DNA of 64,000 nucleotides from Alphaproteobacteria bacterium (GCA_030428355.1 JAUIBL010000009.1:47506-111505), one strand, 5' to 3'; positions 42,576 to 52,483 are shown, counted from the first letter of the stretch. The notes: a model not told the origin generated them from the sequence alone. Numbers and translations: made by a program.

Positions 42576-42682
42576 AGCGGATCACGAGATCCGCTGTCGC
42601 GCGGCTTTCTGGTTGTGCGCAAGCCGGGCAGATGCCCGGCCTACAGAGTCTTTTCTGCGTTGGCCGGGGCGACTGCCCGGCC
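42576..42682 (-). repeat. Three hairpins between sucD and sucA
   Basis: AGCGGATC-acga-GATCCGCT (42576-42595), GCCGGGCA-ga-TGCCCGGC (42623-42640) and GGCCGGG-gcgactg-CCCGGCC (42662-42682) are perfect inverted repeats in one intergenic gap. The last two share the GCCGGGC/GCCCGGC core, as repeated extragenic palindromes do. Confidence 0.85.
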
Positions 42683-42688
42683 CGTGCC

Positions 42689-43573
42689 TTAGCCTTTGAT
42701 CGCCTCAAGCACCGCTTCACCAAGGCTTGCGGGGCTTTCGGCCACCACGATGCCTGCGGATTTCATCGCTTCGATCTTGTCTTCCGCACCGCCTTTGCCG
42801 CCTGCAACAATTGCGCCAGCATGGCCCATGCGACGGCCCGGAGGGGCGGTGCGGCCTGCGATGAAGCCTGCGGTCGGCTTCCAGCGGCCTTTCTTTTTCT
42901 CGGAGGCGAGGAATTCAGCGGCTTCCTCTTCGGCGCTGCCACCGATCTCGCCGATCATGATGATGCTTTCGGTCTCGTCATCCGCGAGGAACCATTCGAG
43001 CACGTCGATATGCTCGGTGCCTTTGATGGGGTCGCCGCCGATGCCCACACAGGTGGACTGGCCCAGGCCGACATCGGTGGTCTGCTTGACCGCCTCGTAG
43101 GTCAGAGTTCCCGAGCGCGACACAACGCCGACGCTGCCGCGACGGTGGATGTGGCCGGGCATGATGCCGATCTTGCAGGCGTCGGGCGTGATGACACCGG
43201 GGCAGTTCGGCCCGATCAGGCGCGATTTGGAGGTTTCAAGCGCGCGCTTGACCTTCATCATGTCCATCACCGGGATGCCTTCGGTGATGCAGACGATCAC
43301 TTCCATCTCGGCGTCGATCGCTTCGAGGATCGAGTCAGCCGCGAAGGGTGGCGGCACGTAAATCACAGTCGCGTTCGCTTCGGTGGCGTGCTTGGCCTCG
43401 TGGACCGAGTTGAAGACCGGCAGGTCGAGATGGGTCATCCCACCTTTGCCGGGTGTGACGCCGCCGACCATCTTGGTGCCATAGGCGATGGCCTGTTCGG
43501 TGTGGAATGTGCCCTGAGAACCGGTGAGGCCCTGGCAGATCACTTTGGTGTTTTCGTCGATGAGTACGGCCAC
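42689..43573 (-). CDS. sucD: Succinyl-CoA synthetase alpha subunit
   Basis: The alpha subunit of 294 residues has the CoA-binding motif [30 protein letters not shown] and the phosphohistidine in MGHAGAIV. It makes succinate and nucleoside triphosphate from succinyl-CoA together with SucC. The start is GTG at 43573 with GGAG before it, which gives the family N-terminus ([11 protein letters not shown]). A gene for a secreted protein separates it from sucC. Confidence 0.95.
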   Translation of the reverse strand: MAVLIDENTKVICQGLTGSQGTFHTEQAIAYGTKMVGGVTPGKGGMTHLDLPVFNSVHEAKHATEANATVIYVPPPFAADSILEAIDAEMEVIVCITEGIPVMDMMKVKRALETSKSRLIGPNCPGVITPDACKIGIMPGHIHRRGSVGVVSRSGTLTYEAVKQTTDVGLGQSTCVGIGGDPIKGTEHIDVLEWFLADDETESIIMIGEIGGSAEEEAAEFLASEKKKGRWKPTAGFIAGRTAPPGRRMGHAGAIVAGGKGGAEDKIEAMKSAGIVVAESPASLGEAVLEAIKG

Positions 43574-43616
43574 GGTGGCTCTCCTACTTCTGTCGTTCGG
43601 TCCGCGCGACGCGGAA

Positions 43617-44141
43617 TTATTCGTAAATCTGGCTGTACCCGACCGAGAGGGAGACCCCCCTGTCGCGGATCCAGCTATGCGAGACGGCGAAATGGCGTTC
43701 CTTGGGGACGCGGAAGACCCATTGGTGTTCGGACTCATGCGGCGACGGGGTGTCGACCTCATCCGAAAGAGCACCAGGATATGTCGCGTCGATCCGTGAC
43801 TGCATCGTATCTCTCAATGCAGTGAAGAACGCCTCGGTTCCGGGGTCGGGCGGGATGTTGAGCTGGCAGGCCATCGAGTCGATCCGGCGCGAGAACACCA
43901 CATGCGCGCCACCGGGATTGCCGAACATGGCGGCCTCGTCCGAGGCCATCACCTGCGGCAACCCTGCGGCGGTTGCGAGGTCCTGCGCGGATGCGAAGAG
44001 CGCGTCGAAGTCGAGCGATGTGGTGACACATGCCTCGCCGATCAACGCGCCTGCGTCTGCCGGATCGTCAAACGGTCCGGCAGCGACCCAGCCGGGAATG
44101 GCCGCAGCAGCAAGTGCGGTTATCCAGCCAGCGCGGTTCAT
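43617..44141 (-). CDS. Predicted secreted protein of unknown function between sucC and sucD (174 aa)
   Basis: It has a signal peptide ([22 protein letters not shown], cleavage near VAAG) and a mature domain with two cysteines (GEACVTT and SMACQLN) that could form a disulfide. Its ATG overlaps the sucC stop (TGATG) and it ends 43 bases before the sucD start, so it is part of the suc operon. No family is recognised. A periplasmic protein inside a TCA operon is unusual. Confidence 0.75.
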   Translation of the reverse strand: MNRAGWITALAAAAIPGWVAAGPFDDPADAGALIGEACVTTSLDFDALFASAQDLATAAGLPQVMASDEAAMFGNPGGAHVVFSRRIDSMACQLNIPPDPGTEAFFTALRDTMQSRIDATYPGALSDEVDTPSPHESEHQWVFRVPKERHFAVSHSWIRDRGVSLSVGYSQIYE

Positions 44142-45334
44142 CAGCCCTTGACCGCCTTCACGATCTTCTGTGCACCGTCCTTGAGGTCGTCGGCGGCGAT
44201 CACGTCGAGACCGGAGGTCGAGATGATCTCCTTGCCCTTTTCGACGTTTGTGCCTTCGAGACGCACCACCAGCGGCACCTTGAGGCCGACCTCTTTGACC
44301 GCCGCGATCACGCCTTCCGCGATCACGTCGCAGCGCATGATGCCGCCGAAGATGTTGACGAGGATGCCTTTGACGTTGGGGTCGGAGGTGATGATCTTGA
44401 ACGCCTCGGTGACCTTTTCCTTGGTCGCCCCACCGCCCACGTCGAGGAAGTTGGCGGGTTCCGCTCCGTAGAGCTTGATGATGTCCATGGTTGCCATGGC
44501 AAGGCCCGCGCCGTTGACCATGCAGCCGATTTCACCGTCGAGCGCGATGTAGTTGAGATCGTACTTGGACGCCTCGAGTTCCTTGGGGTCTTCCTCGGTT
44601 TCGTCGCGCAGTTCGGCGATTTCAGGGTGGCGGTAAATCGCGTTGCCGTCAAAGCCCATCTTGGCGTCGAGGCACTTGAGATCGCCTTCATCGGTGATGA
44701 TGAGCGGGTTGATCTCGAGCATCTCCATGTCTTTTTCGACGAACATCTTGTAGAGCGTGCCCATGAGCGCGACGCACTGTTTCACCTGCTTGCCTTCAAG
44801 GCCGAGGTTGAACGCGATGCGGCGGCCGTGGAAGGGCTGGTAGCCGGTGGCCGGATCGACGGAGAAGCTGAGGATTTTCTCGGGTGTGCTTTCGGCCACT
44901 TCCTCGATGTCCATGCCGCCTTCGGTTGAGGCGACGAAAGACACGCGGGATGTCTGGCGGTCGACGAGAAGGGCCAGGTACATCTCGGTCTGGATGCCAG
45001 ATCCATCTTCGATATAGATGCGGTTGACCTGCTTGCCCGCGTCGCCGGTCTGCTTGGTCACAAGGGTGCGGCCCAGCATTTTTTTGGCTTCCTCGGCGGC
45101 TTCCTCAACCGACTTGGCAAGGCGCACACCACCGGCTTCGCCAGCGCTTTCTTCCTTGAACTTGCCCTTGCCGCGACCACCTGCGTGGATCTGGGCCTTG
45201 ACCACCCAGAGCGGCCCGTCCATTTCGCCTGCCTTGGTCTTGGCCTCTTCGGCCTTGAGAACCACGCGGCCATCCGACACCGGAGCGCCGTAGCTGCGTA
45301 GCAGGGCTTTCGCCTGATACTCGTGGATGTTCAT
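44141..45334 (-). CDS. sucC: Succinyl-CoA synthetase beta subunit
   Basis: The ATP-grasp beta subunit of 397 residues begins [19 protein letters not shown], the family start. The glycine-rich GGRGKGKF binds nucleotide, [13 protein letters not shown] carries metal-binding acidic residues, and [20 protein letters not shown] precedes the C-terminal CoA-ligase region. It is the first gene of the sucC-(x)-sucD-sucA-sucB-(MAPEG)-lpdA operon. A composite regulatory element lies 67-143 bases upstream. Confidence 0.96.
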   Translation of the reverse strand: MNIHEYQAKALLRSYGAPVSDGRVVLKAEEAKTKAGEMDGPLWVVKAQIHAGGRGKGKFKEESAGEAGGVRLAKSVEEAAEEAKKMLGRTLVTKQTGDAGKQVNRIYIEDGSGIQTEMYLALLVDRQTSRVSFVASTEGGMDIEEVAESTPEKILSFSVDPATGYQPFHGRRIAFNLGLEGKQVKQCVALMGTLYKMFVEKDMEMLEINPLIITDEGDLKCLDAKMGFDGNAIYRHPEIAELRDETEEDPKELEASKYDLNYIALDGEIGCMVNGAGLAMATMDIIKLYGAEPANFLDVGGGATKEKVTEAFKIITSDPNVKGILVNIFGGIMRCDVIAEGVIAAVKEVGLKVPLVVRLEGTNVEKGKEIISTSGLDVIAADDLKDGAQKIVKAVKG

Positions 45335-45371
45335 CGGTCAACTGTCCCGTTTCTTGCTGTGATTTGCGGCG

Positions 45372-45377
45372 ATATAA
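45372..45377 (-). promoter_or_regulatory. Candidate -10 box of the sucC promoter
   Basis: On the minus strand TTATAT reads at 45377-45372, about 38 bases before the sucC ATG. A weak -35-like TTCTGC lies 17 bases upstream. A poor -35 fits an activator-dependent promoter served by the upstream composite element. This is inference from sequence only. Confidence 0.3.
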
Positions 45378-45400
45378 GGAGGGTAACGGCCAACGCAGAA

Positions 45401-45477
45401 CGGTTTTTTTGACGCAGGGTGGGCAAATCGGCAAAAAACCGACATTTGTGATCACAGGAAAAAAACGTGTGATCACA
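45401..45477 (-). promoter_or_regulatory. Composite regulatory element upstream of sucC
   Basis: On the minus strand, in the direction of transcription, it reads: TGTGATCACA (45477-45468), 11 bases, TGTGATCACA (45456-45447), 5 bases, CGGTTTTTTG (45441-45432), 20 bases, and CAAAAAAACCG (45411-45401). The first 46 bp have exactly the same spacing as the element before sdhC. The boxes are perfect 10-bp palindromes, 21 bp apart (two helical turns). The binding protein is unknown. Confidence 0.8.
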
Positions 45478-45573
45478 AAATATCGGCTTGCTGCGCGCCT
45501 GCGGCGATTGCCGCGCCCGAATGTTTGATTCTCTTTGGATGTCGCCATCCAGTTGCTTCAACGAACCGTCAGG

Positions 45574-46341
45574 TCACGCGGATTTTTGCATCAAGACCCG
45601 CTGACCGTTTCCGTAGGCGGACTCGGTCAGCGTCGACACCGTGCCGACAGAAGAAAGCACTTTTGTTCCCCGCGCTGCGCGACCTGTTCTCAAATCCAGG
45701 ATGACAGCGCCATCCGGCTTTACGCCGGACTGGAAGAACTCGAGATATGTCTCACACGGATAGTGAAACCCGCATGAGATAAAACTCACCGCGAGGTTCA
45801 CGGCAGGTTGGTCGGCCAGAGACGTTTTCTCGGGATTGATGCAGACGATGTCGTCTGGAGTGACGCCGTTCCGTTCAAGAAAGCGGCGTGCGGTCTCGAG
45901 GTTCGAATAGGCCGCGCCTTTGTCCTGGAACCCGAAATGGCGGTCGTCACTCTGCTCGAGGTCGATCAACAAAAGCCTGCCGGGGTGATCCTTCCAGAGA
46001 AACAGATCGAACATCGCGTAGCCGCATCCGATGTCAGCGGTGGACTGGGGACGCATGGCGTCAATTGTCGGTTTGATCTCTTGATATTCCAGCCAGATGA
46101 TCGCAGCGGCACGGCGGATCAAGTCGTCGCCCATCTTGTCGACCAGTGCCAGTGCAGGTGCGGCATTGCCTGCGGCCCAAGCCTGAACAACCTTCCCTGG
46201 ACGCGGTTGGTCGCGGATGATCTCTGACCTTTGCAGAATGAGATTGACCACGTCGTCTGTTGAGAAACACGAAACATCAAGGGATTTGATTGTGTCCGTG
46301 TCACACGCTTCGAGCGATTGTTTAAACGTTATCAAAGCCAA
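45574..46341 (-). CDS. Methyltransferase-like protein of unknown function (255 aa)
   Basis: The centre of the protein has TADIGCGYAMFDLFL (about residues 100-114), which resembles SAM-binding motif I, and LLLIDLEQSDDRHFGF follows like motif II. It may be a Rossmann-fold O- or C-methyltransferase acting on a sugar or lipid, but the family is not recognised. No ATG is available near the start; TTG at 46341 or TTG at 46335 (with GAGG before it) could start it. It lies between mdh and sucC, and its codon use is less GC-biased than its neighbours. Confidence 0.6.
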   Translation of the reverse strand: MALITFKQSLEACDTDTIKSLDVSCFSTDDVVNLILQRSEIIRDQPRPGKVVQAWAAGNAAPALALVDKMGDDLIRRAAAIIWLEYQEIKPTIDAMRPQSTADIGCGYAMFDLFLWKDHPGRLLLIDLEQSDDRHFGFQDKGAAYSNLETARRFLERNGVTPDDIVCINPEKTSLADQPAVNLAVSFISCGFHYPCETYLEFFQSGVKPDGAVILDLRTGRAARGTKVLSSVGTVSTLTESAYGNGQRVLMQKSA

Positions 46342-46451
46342 GCCTCGCGCGCATATGTGTGGACACCGTGACCGAGATGCTAATTCGGTTCATAATGTGC
46401 GACAACCGTCGCGATCTCTTTGCGGGACCGTGTGCGCTGTCCATGCGCCAC

Positions 46452-46482
46452 AAAAAAACGCAGCGACCCGGGGCCGCTGCGT
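46452..46482 (-). terminator. Intrinsic terminator after mdh
   Basis: On the minus strand the stem ACGCAGCG/CGCTGCGT (46482-46458, 8 perfect pairs, GC-rich loop) is followed by seven Ts (46458-46452). It starts 22 bases after the mdh stop. It separates mdh from the methyltransferase-like gene and the suc operon. Confidence 0.85.
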
Positions 46483-46504
46483 CTTAGCCGAATATCAGGT
46501 CGGC

Positions 46505-48366
<1,862 letters not shown>

Positions 48367-48370
<4 letters not shown>

Positions 48371-48681
48371 GCGTCCTCGGCTGGTGTCGGCAGGGTTTCC
48401 GTGATCCGTTCAAACGCCTGACCGCTGGCGACAAGGCAGGTGAGGCCGGACGCGTTGGTGACGGTGATCGTCCATGTGCCGGTGGCGGTGGAGGCGAAGA
48501 CCTCGACCATGGTGTTGTTCTGCGCAAGGCCGATGGATTGGCGGGTTTCGCCATAGGCGCTGGCCAGTCGTTCGATGACCAGATCGCGTGCGGCGCAGTT
48601 CTGTTGGGCCTGCGTCAGTGTCGATGAGGCCATCAATGCGCCGATGGCCAGCCCCGTCAGTGTCCAGAAGTCTTGTTTCAT
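48367..48681 (-). CDS. Small exported protein of unknown function (104 aa)
   Basis: A signal peptide (MKQDFWTLTGLAIGALMASSTLTQAQ) is followed by a short domain with cysteines in QNCAARDLVIERL and GLTCLVASGQAF, which could pair. This pattern (LASAYGETRQSIG, then a beta-rich half ending GQAFE) recurs in small alphaproteobacterial periplasmic proteins, but I know no function. ATG at 48681 follows GGGGGAAGGCG. It overlaps the TauE stop by four bases and is divergent from mcl2. Confidence 0.75.
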
Positions 48682-48809
48682 CGCCTTCCCCCTTTTCGGC
48701 TGTGATGGGGCAGAGCGTCCGGCGGATCGGTGCAAAAAGGGTTAACGAACCGTACGGAATGCGGGTGCAGCAGCTTTTTTCTGCGGTGCGGCAGATCACC
48801 TCTTGCAGT

Positions 48810-48819
48810 TTTTGCAAAA
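48810..48819. promoter_or_regulatory. TTTTGCAAAA palindrome upstream of mcl2
   Basis: A perfect 10-bp palindrome lies 55-64 bases before the mcl2 start, with a second TTGCA nine bases upstream in the same orientation. The TTTGCAAA core resembles sites of short-chain acyl-CoA regulators (ScfR family, such as PccR of Rhodobacter), but the spacing differs from the paired sites I know. The function is uncertain. Confidence 0.3.
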
Positions 48820-48873
48820 GAATGTAGCTCTCTGGCGCAACATTATTACTCAAGACTCGCTCAGGAGACCGCC

Positions 48874-49731
48874 ATGGACATGCGCAGCCGCCCCTATCGC
48901 TCGGTGCTTTATATTCCGGGATCAAAGGACAGGGCCTTGGACAAGGCGCGCGGTTTGCCGGTTGATGCGATCATCTTCGACCTTGAAGATGCGGTGGCTG
49001 TCGATGAAAAGCCCGCCGCGCGGGAAACGCTGAAGGCGGCTTTGGCCGAAGGAGGCTACGGTGCGCGGGTGCGGATCGTGCGGATCAACGGGCTGGACAC
49101 CGAGTGGGGCCGGGCCGATGCCGAAGCCGTGGCGCAGATGGACTGCGATGCGGTGCTGTTGCCCAAGGTGGAAAGCGCGGCGCAGTTGGATGCGTTGGCC
49201 GAGATCACCGGCGATCTGCCGATCTGGGCGATGATGGAAACGCCGCGCGGTATGCTGAATGCCGCCGAGATCGCGGCGCATCCCAAGATGGCGGGGATGG
49301 TGATGGGCACCAATGACCTTGCCAAGGAATTGCAGACCCGGTTCCGCCCGGACCGCCTGCCGCTGCTGACCTCGCTGTCGATGTGCCTGCTGGCGGCCAA
49401 GGCCGAAGGGCTGGTGATCGTGGACGGCGTGTATAATGCGTTCAAGGATGATGAGGGGCTAAAGGCCGAATGTGTGCAGGGCCGGGATATGGGGTTCGAT
49501 GGCAAGACGCTGATCCATCCGGCGCAGGTGGACATTGCCAATACCGCCTTTGCGCCCGCGCCCGAAGAGATCGACCTTGCCCGCCGCCAGATCGCCGCGT
49601 TCGAGGCGGCCGAGGCCGAGGGGCAGGGGGTTGCTGTGGTGGATGGCAAGATCGTCGAGAACCTTCACGTTGCCACGGCGCGTGAAATACTGGCAAAAGC
49701 AGAGGCAATCGAAACCATCCAAGCGGGGTAA
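48874..49731 (+). CDS. mcl2: HpcH/HpaI-type (3S)-malyl-CoA thioesterase
   Basis: This 285-residue CitE-like protein has metal-ligand motifs IIFDLEDAVAVDEK, LLPKVESAAQLD and MMETPRGMLNAAEIA. In Rhodobacter the close paralogue Mcl2 hydrolyses (S)-malyl-CoA to malate in the ethylmalonyl-CoA pathway, while Mcl1 is the lyase. The assignment to Mcl2 rests on length and on the neighbouring mch and sdh genes, a synteny I recall from Rhodobacter. A generic citrate-lyase-like lyase is the alternative. AGGAGA precedes ATG at 48874. Confidence 0.8.
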   Translation: MDMRSRPYRSVLYIPGSKDRALDKARGLPVDAIIFDLEDAVAVDEKPAARETLKAALAEGGYGARVRIVRINGLDTEWGRADAEAVAQMDCDAVLLPKVESAAQLDALAEITGDLPIWAMMETPRGMLNAAEIAAHPKMAGMVMGTNDLAKELQTRFRPDRLPLLTSLSMCLLAAKAEGLVIVDGVYNAFKDDEGLKAECVQGRDMGFDGKTLIHPAQVDIANTAFAPAPEEIDLARRQIAAFEAAEAEGQGVAVVDGKIVENLHVATAREILAKAEAIETIQAG

Positions 49732-49734
49732 GCC

Positions 49735-50286
49735 ATGATGGGTCTTCTTGTTCTCGGACTGCTGATTTGGGTCGGAGCCCATATTTTCAAGCGCGTCGCG
49801 CCCGAACAGCGCGCGGCAATGGGCGACAAAGGCAAAGGTGTGGTGGCGGTTCTGCTGCTGATCAGCCTTGGTCTGATGATCTGGGGCTATCGCGGGGCCG
49901 AGTTCATCCCGGTGTGGAACCCGCCTGCCTTCATGGTGCATATCAATAACCTGCTGATGCTGATTGCCGTGTTTGTGTTCGGCATGAGCGCCACCACGGG
50001 CCGTCTGCGGGGCAAGATGCGGCATCCGCAACTGACCTCGGTCAAGATCTGGGCGGTGGCGCACCTTTTGGTGAATGGCGATGTGGCGTCGATCATCCTG
50101 TTCGGCGGGATGCTGGCCTGGGCGGTGCTTGAGGTGATCCTCATCAATAAAGCCGTGCCGGTCTGGGATCGCCCGCAGCCGGGTGAGGCCAAGAAAGACG
50201 TCGTTCTTGTTGTGATCACGCTGGTGATGTTCGGGCTGATGACGGGCATTCACGCGTGGCTCGGCGTTTGGCCGTTTCCGGGGTAA
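49735..50286 (+). CDS. NnrU family membrane protein (183 aa)
   Basis: This protein of about five helices starts LLVLGLLIWVGAHIFKRVAPEQR, the NnrU-type beginning (helix, then HxxKR-PxxR). It continues with NPPAFMVHINNLLMLIAVFV and MRHPQLTSVKIWAVAHLLVNGD, which are signature stretches of the family. NnrU was named from nitric oxide metabolism clusters, but members like this one occur widely without denitrification genes. It starts three bases after the mcl2 stop. Confidence 0.88.
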   Translation: MMGLLVLGLLIWVGAHIFKRVAPEQRAAMGDKGKGVVAVLLLISLGLMIWGYRGAEFIPVWNPPAFMVHINNLLMLIAVFVFGMSATTGRLRGKMRHPQLTSVKIWAVAHLLVNGDVASIILFGGMLAWAVLEVILINKAVPVWDRPQPGEAKKDVVLVVITLVMFGLMTGIHAWLGVWPFPG

Positions 50287-50289
50287 GCC

Positions 50290-50493
50290 ATGAAGATCTA
50301 TAGACTTTTAACCGAAGATGACACGTCGGCCTTTTGCCACAAGGTGTCACTGGCCCTGAGCAAGGGGTGGGAGCTTTATGGCGATCCCACCTATGCGTTT
50401 GATCACGCCAATGGCGTGATGCGCTGCGGGCAGGCGGTGACCAAAGAGATCGACACCCCCTACCATCCGGAGATGAAACTTGGCGAACAGTGA
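50290..50493 (+). CDS. DUF1737 family small protein (67 aa)
   Basis: The short protein has the DUF1737 pattern: MKIYRLLTEDDTSAFCHKV, then LSKGWELYGDPTYAF, and MRCGQAVTKE near the end. The Gly-Trp-Glu-Leu core with hydrophobic repeats suggests a small ligand-independent fold; no function is known. It lies between nnrU (3-base gap) and mch in one transcript. Confidence 0.85.
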   Translation: MKIYRLLTEDDTSAFCHKVSLALSKGWELYGDPTYAFDHANGVMRCGQAVTKEIDTPYHPEMKLGEQ

Positions 50494-50533
50494 CACACTC
50501 GACCGACCCGCGACCACCGCAAAGGGCGCTGCG

Positions 50534-51565
50534 ATGACGAAAACGAATGAAGGCCGCTTCTTCGAAGATTATGCGGTCGGGCAGGTGATCCGCCACGCGG
50601 TCCCGCGCACGGTGTCGGGTGGGGAGCGGGCGCTTTATCACGCGCTCTATCCGGCGCGGCATGCGCTCTATTCATCGGATCTGTTTGCGCAGAGCTGTGG
50701 TCTGCCATCGTCGCCGATCGACGATCTGGCGGCGTTCCATGTGGTGTTCGGCAAGACGGTGCCGGATGTGTCGCTGAACGCGGTGGCCAATCTGGGTTAT
50801 GCCGAGGGGCGCTGGCTGGCGCCGGTCTATGCGGGCGACACGCTGCGGTCGGAATCCGAGGTGATCGGGCTCAAGCAGAACTCGAACGGCAAGACGGGTG
50901 TGGTCTGGGTGCGGACACGCGGTCTGAACCAGAATGACCAGTTGGTGATGGAGTATGTGCGCTGGGTCATGGTGCGCAAGCGGGACGCCGATGCGCCCGC
51001 GCCCGAGACTGTGGTGCCGGAGTTGAAGACGGTTCTGTCCGTGGACGACCTGACCATTCCGCGTGGGTTGGACTTTACCAACTACGATTTCGAACTTGCG
51101 GGCGAGCCGCATCGCTGGGGCGACTACGCCATCGGTGAAAAGATTGACCACGTGGACGGCGTGACCATCGAGGAAGCCGAACACATGATGGCGACCCGGC
51201 TGTGGCAGAACACCGCCAAGGTACATTTCGACGCCACGTTCCGGCCCGATGGGCAGCGGCTCATTTACGGTGGGCACGTGATCAGCATGGCGCGGGCGCT
51301 GTCGTTCAACGGGTTGGCAAATGCGCAGATGATCGTTGGATTGAACGGTGGCGCACATGCGAACCCCTGTTTCAGCGGCACCACCGTGCGCGCGTGGTCC
51401 GAGGTGCTGGACAAGGCGGAAACCTCGGCCCCCGGTGTGGGCGCGGTGCGTCTGCGGCTGGTGGCGACATCGGCCGGTGGGTCGATGGAATTGAAAGGTG
51501 AGGACGGCAAGTACCTGCCGCATGTCTTGCTGGATCTCGATTATTGGGCTTTGATGCCTGTGTGA
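50534..51565 (+). CDS. mch: Mesaconyl-CoA hydratase
   Basis: This double hot-dog (MaoC-like) hydratase of 343 residues interconverts mesaconyl-CoA and beta-methylmalyl-CoA in the ethylmalonyl-CoA pathway. The first repeat starts GRFFEDYAVGQVIRHAVPRT and the second has the hydratase-like stretch LIYGGHVISMARALSFNGL. ATG at 50534, preceded by AAAGG, gives the typical length; an upstream in-frame TTG at 50480 overlaps DUF1737. The stop overlaps the next gene (GTGA). Confidence 0.92.
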   Translation: MTKTNEGRFFEDYAVGQVIRHAVPRTVSGGERALYHALYPARHALYSSDLFAQSCGLPSSPIDDLAAFHVVFGKTVPDVSLNAVANLGYAEGRWLAPVYAGDTLRSESEVIGLKQNSNGKTGVVWVRTRGLNQNDQLVMEYVRWVMVRKRDADAPAPETVVPELKTVLSVDDLTIPRGLDFTNYDFELAGEPHRWGDYAIGEKIDHVDGVTIEEAEHMMATRLWQNTAKVHFDATFRPDGQRLIYGGHVISMARALSFNGLANAQMIVGLNGGAHANPCFSGTTVRAWSEVLDKAETSAPGVGAVRLRLVATSAGGSMELKGEDGKYLPHVLLDLDYWALMPV

Positions 51566-52284
51566 GATACGCGCTTGCCCTTTTGGCTGCCGGTATTCCC
51601 GGCAGCCTGATGGCCGACGAGGCAGAGGATGCTTTCGTCGAAGCGAATATCCTTGGGATTTTCTATCACGAGCTGGGTCATGCCTTGATCGATGTGATGG
51701 AGATGCCGGTCTTCGGGCAGGAGGAAGACGCCGCCGACGTGGCGTCTATCCTGCTTATCGACCATCTGTTCGAGCCGGAGTCGGCGCTTGCGATGGCCTA
51801 TGACGTCGCCAACGGGTTCTGGGCCGAGGCGGTGGCGAATGCCGATGATCCCGTGCCCTATTGGGACGTGCATGGGCCGGACGAGCAGCGGTTCTACAAC
51901 ACCGTCTGCCTGTTCTACGGTGGCGATCCGGATACGCGGGATGATTTTGCCGAGGATATGGAACTGCCCGAGGAGCGGGCGGAGTATTGCGTCGAGGAAT
52001 ATGAGCTTGCTGCCGACAGTTGGGGTGCGGTGTTCGACGACCTGACCCAAGGCGGGGAGCCGATGGTGTTCCGCGCCGAAATCGACGGCAGTTTCACCGC
52101 CAGGATCATCGCCGCGGAGGTCGAGGCGCTGAATGCGGATTTCGGGTTTCCGGAGGCCATTCTGGTGACAACGGAAGATTGCGGCGAGGCGAATGCGTTT
52201 TACGATCCGTCCGATACGGCAATCATCATGTGCGAAGAATTCGAAGACCATTTGCGGGTGCTTTATCGGTCGCTTTCACAGTGA
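51562..52284 (+). CDS. DUF4344 family putative metallopeptidase, exported (240 aa)
   Basis: After a short signal peptide (start MRYALALLAAGIPGSLMA) the protein has the zinc motif FYHELGHALIDVMEMP and a distant EEDAADV that would give the third ligand, as in DUF4344 and gluzincins. The protein is acidic, rich in Glu and Asp, and cysteines are scattered in the C-terminal half. GTG at 51562 overlaps the mch stop, so it is coupled to mch although a periplasmic peptidase has no obvious tie to that pathway. Confidence 0.82.
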   Translation: MRYALALLAAGIPGSLMADEAEDAFVEANILGIFYHELGHALIDVMEMPVFGQEEDAADVASILLIDHLFEPESALAMAYDVANGFWAEAVANADDPVPYWDVHGPDEQRFYNTVCLFYGGDPDTRDDFAEDMELPEERAEYCVEEYELAADSWGAVFDDLTQGGEPMVFRAEIDGSFTARIIAAEVEALNADFGFPEAILVTTEDCGEANAFYDPSDTAIIMCEEFEDHLRVLYRSLSQ

Positions 52285-52366
52285 TCGCGGTGGTCGGGTC
52301 TGGCGCGGTTCGATAGCGTTAACTGGAAAGCCGTTGAAAACTATCTGATTTCAGCGCGGCGCATTT

Positions 52367-52434
52367 TGTGATCACACTTTTTGAAACTGTGATCACGTTT
52401 GGCGGTTTTTTGCCCGGTTGCGCCAAAAAACCGC
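52367..52434 (+). promoter_or_regulatory. Composite regulatory element upstream of sdhC
   Basis: In the direction of transcription it reads: TGTGATCACA (52367-52376), 11 bases, TGTGATCACG (52388-52397), 5 bases, CGGTTTTTTG (52403-52412), 11 bases, CAAAAAACCG (52424-52433). The outer G and C extend the last pair to 11-bp arms (52402-52434). The first 46 bp match the sucC element in order and spacing. It lies 80-147 bases before the sdhC ATG. Confidence 0.82.
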
Positions 52435-52455
52435 GCCCCCGTGGCTATGGCCGAC

Positions 52456-52483
52456 GTGACACCGCAGCGAAAAGCAATAATAA
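52456..52483 (+). promoter_or_regulatory. Candidate sdhC core promoter
   Basis: GTGACA (52456-52461, five of six matches to TTGACA) and TAATAA (52478-52483) are 16 bases apart and about 30 bases before the sdhC ATG, downstream of the composite element. This is a weak sequence-based guess. Confidence 0.3.

Noticed and set aside
45447..45477. Classical CRP sites
   Set aside because: CRP half-sites TGTGA and TCACA need six bases between them. Here they fuse directly into TGTGATCACA, so a different regulator is more likely.
46389..46492. A short plus-strand ORF starting at an ATG downstream of mdh
   Set aside because: It runs through the mdh terminator and has no ribosome-binding site or family-like sequence.
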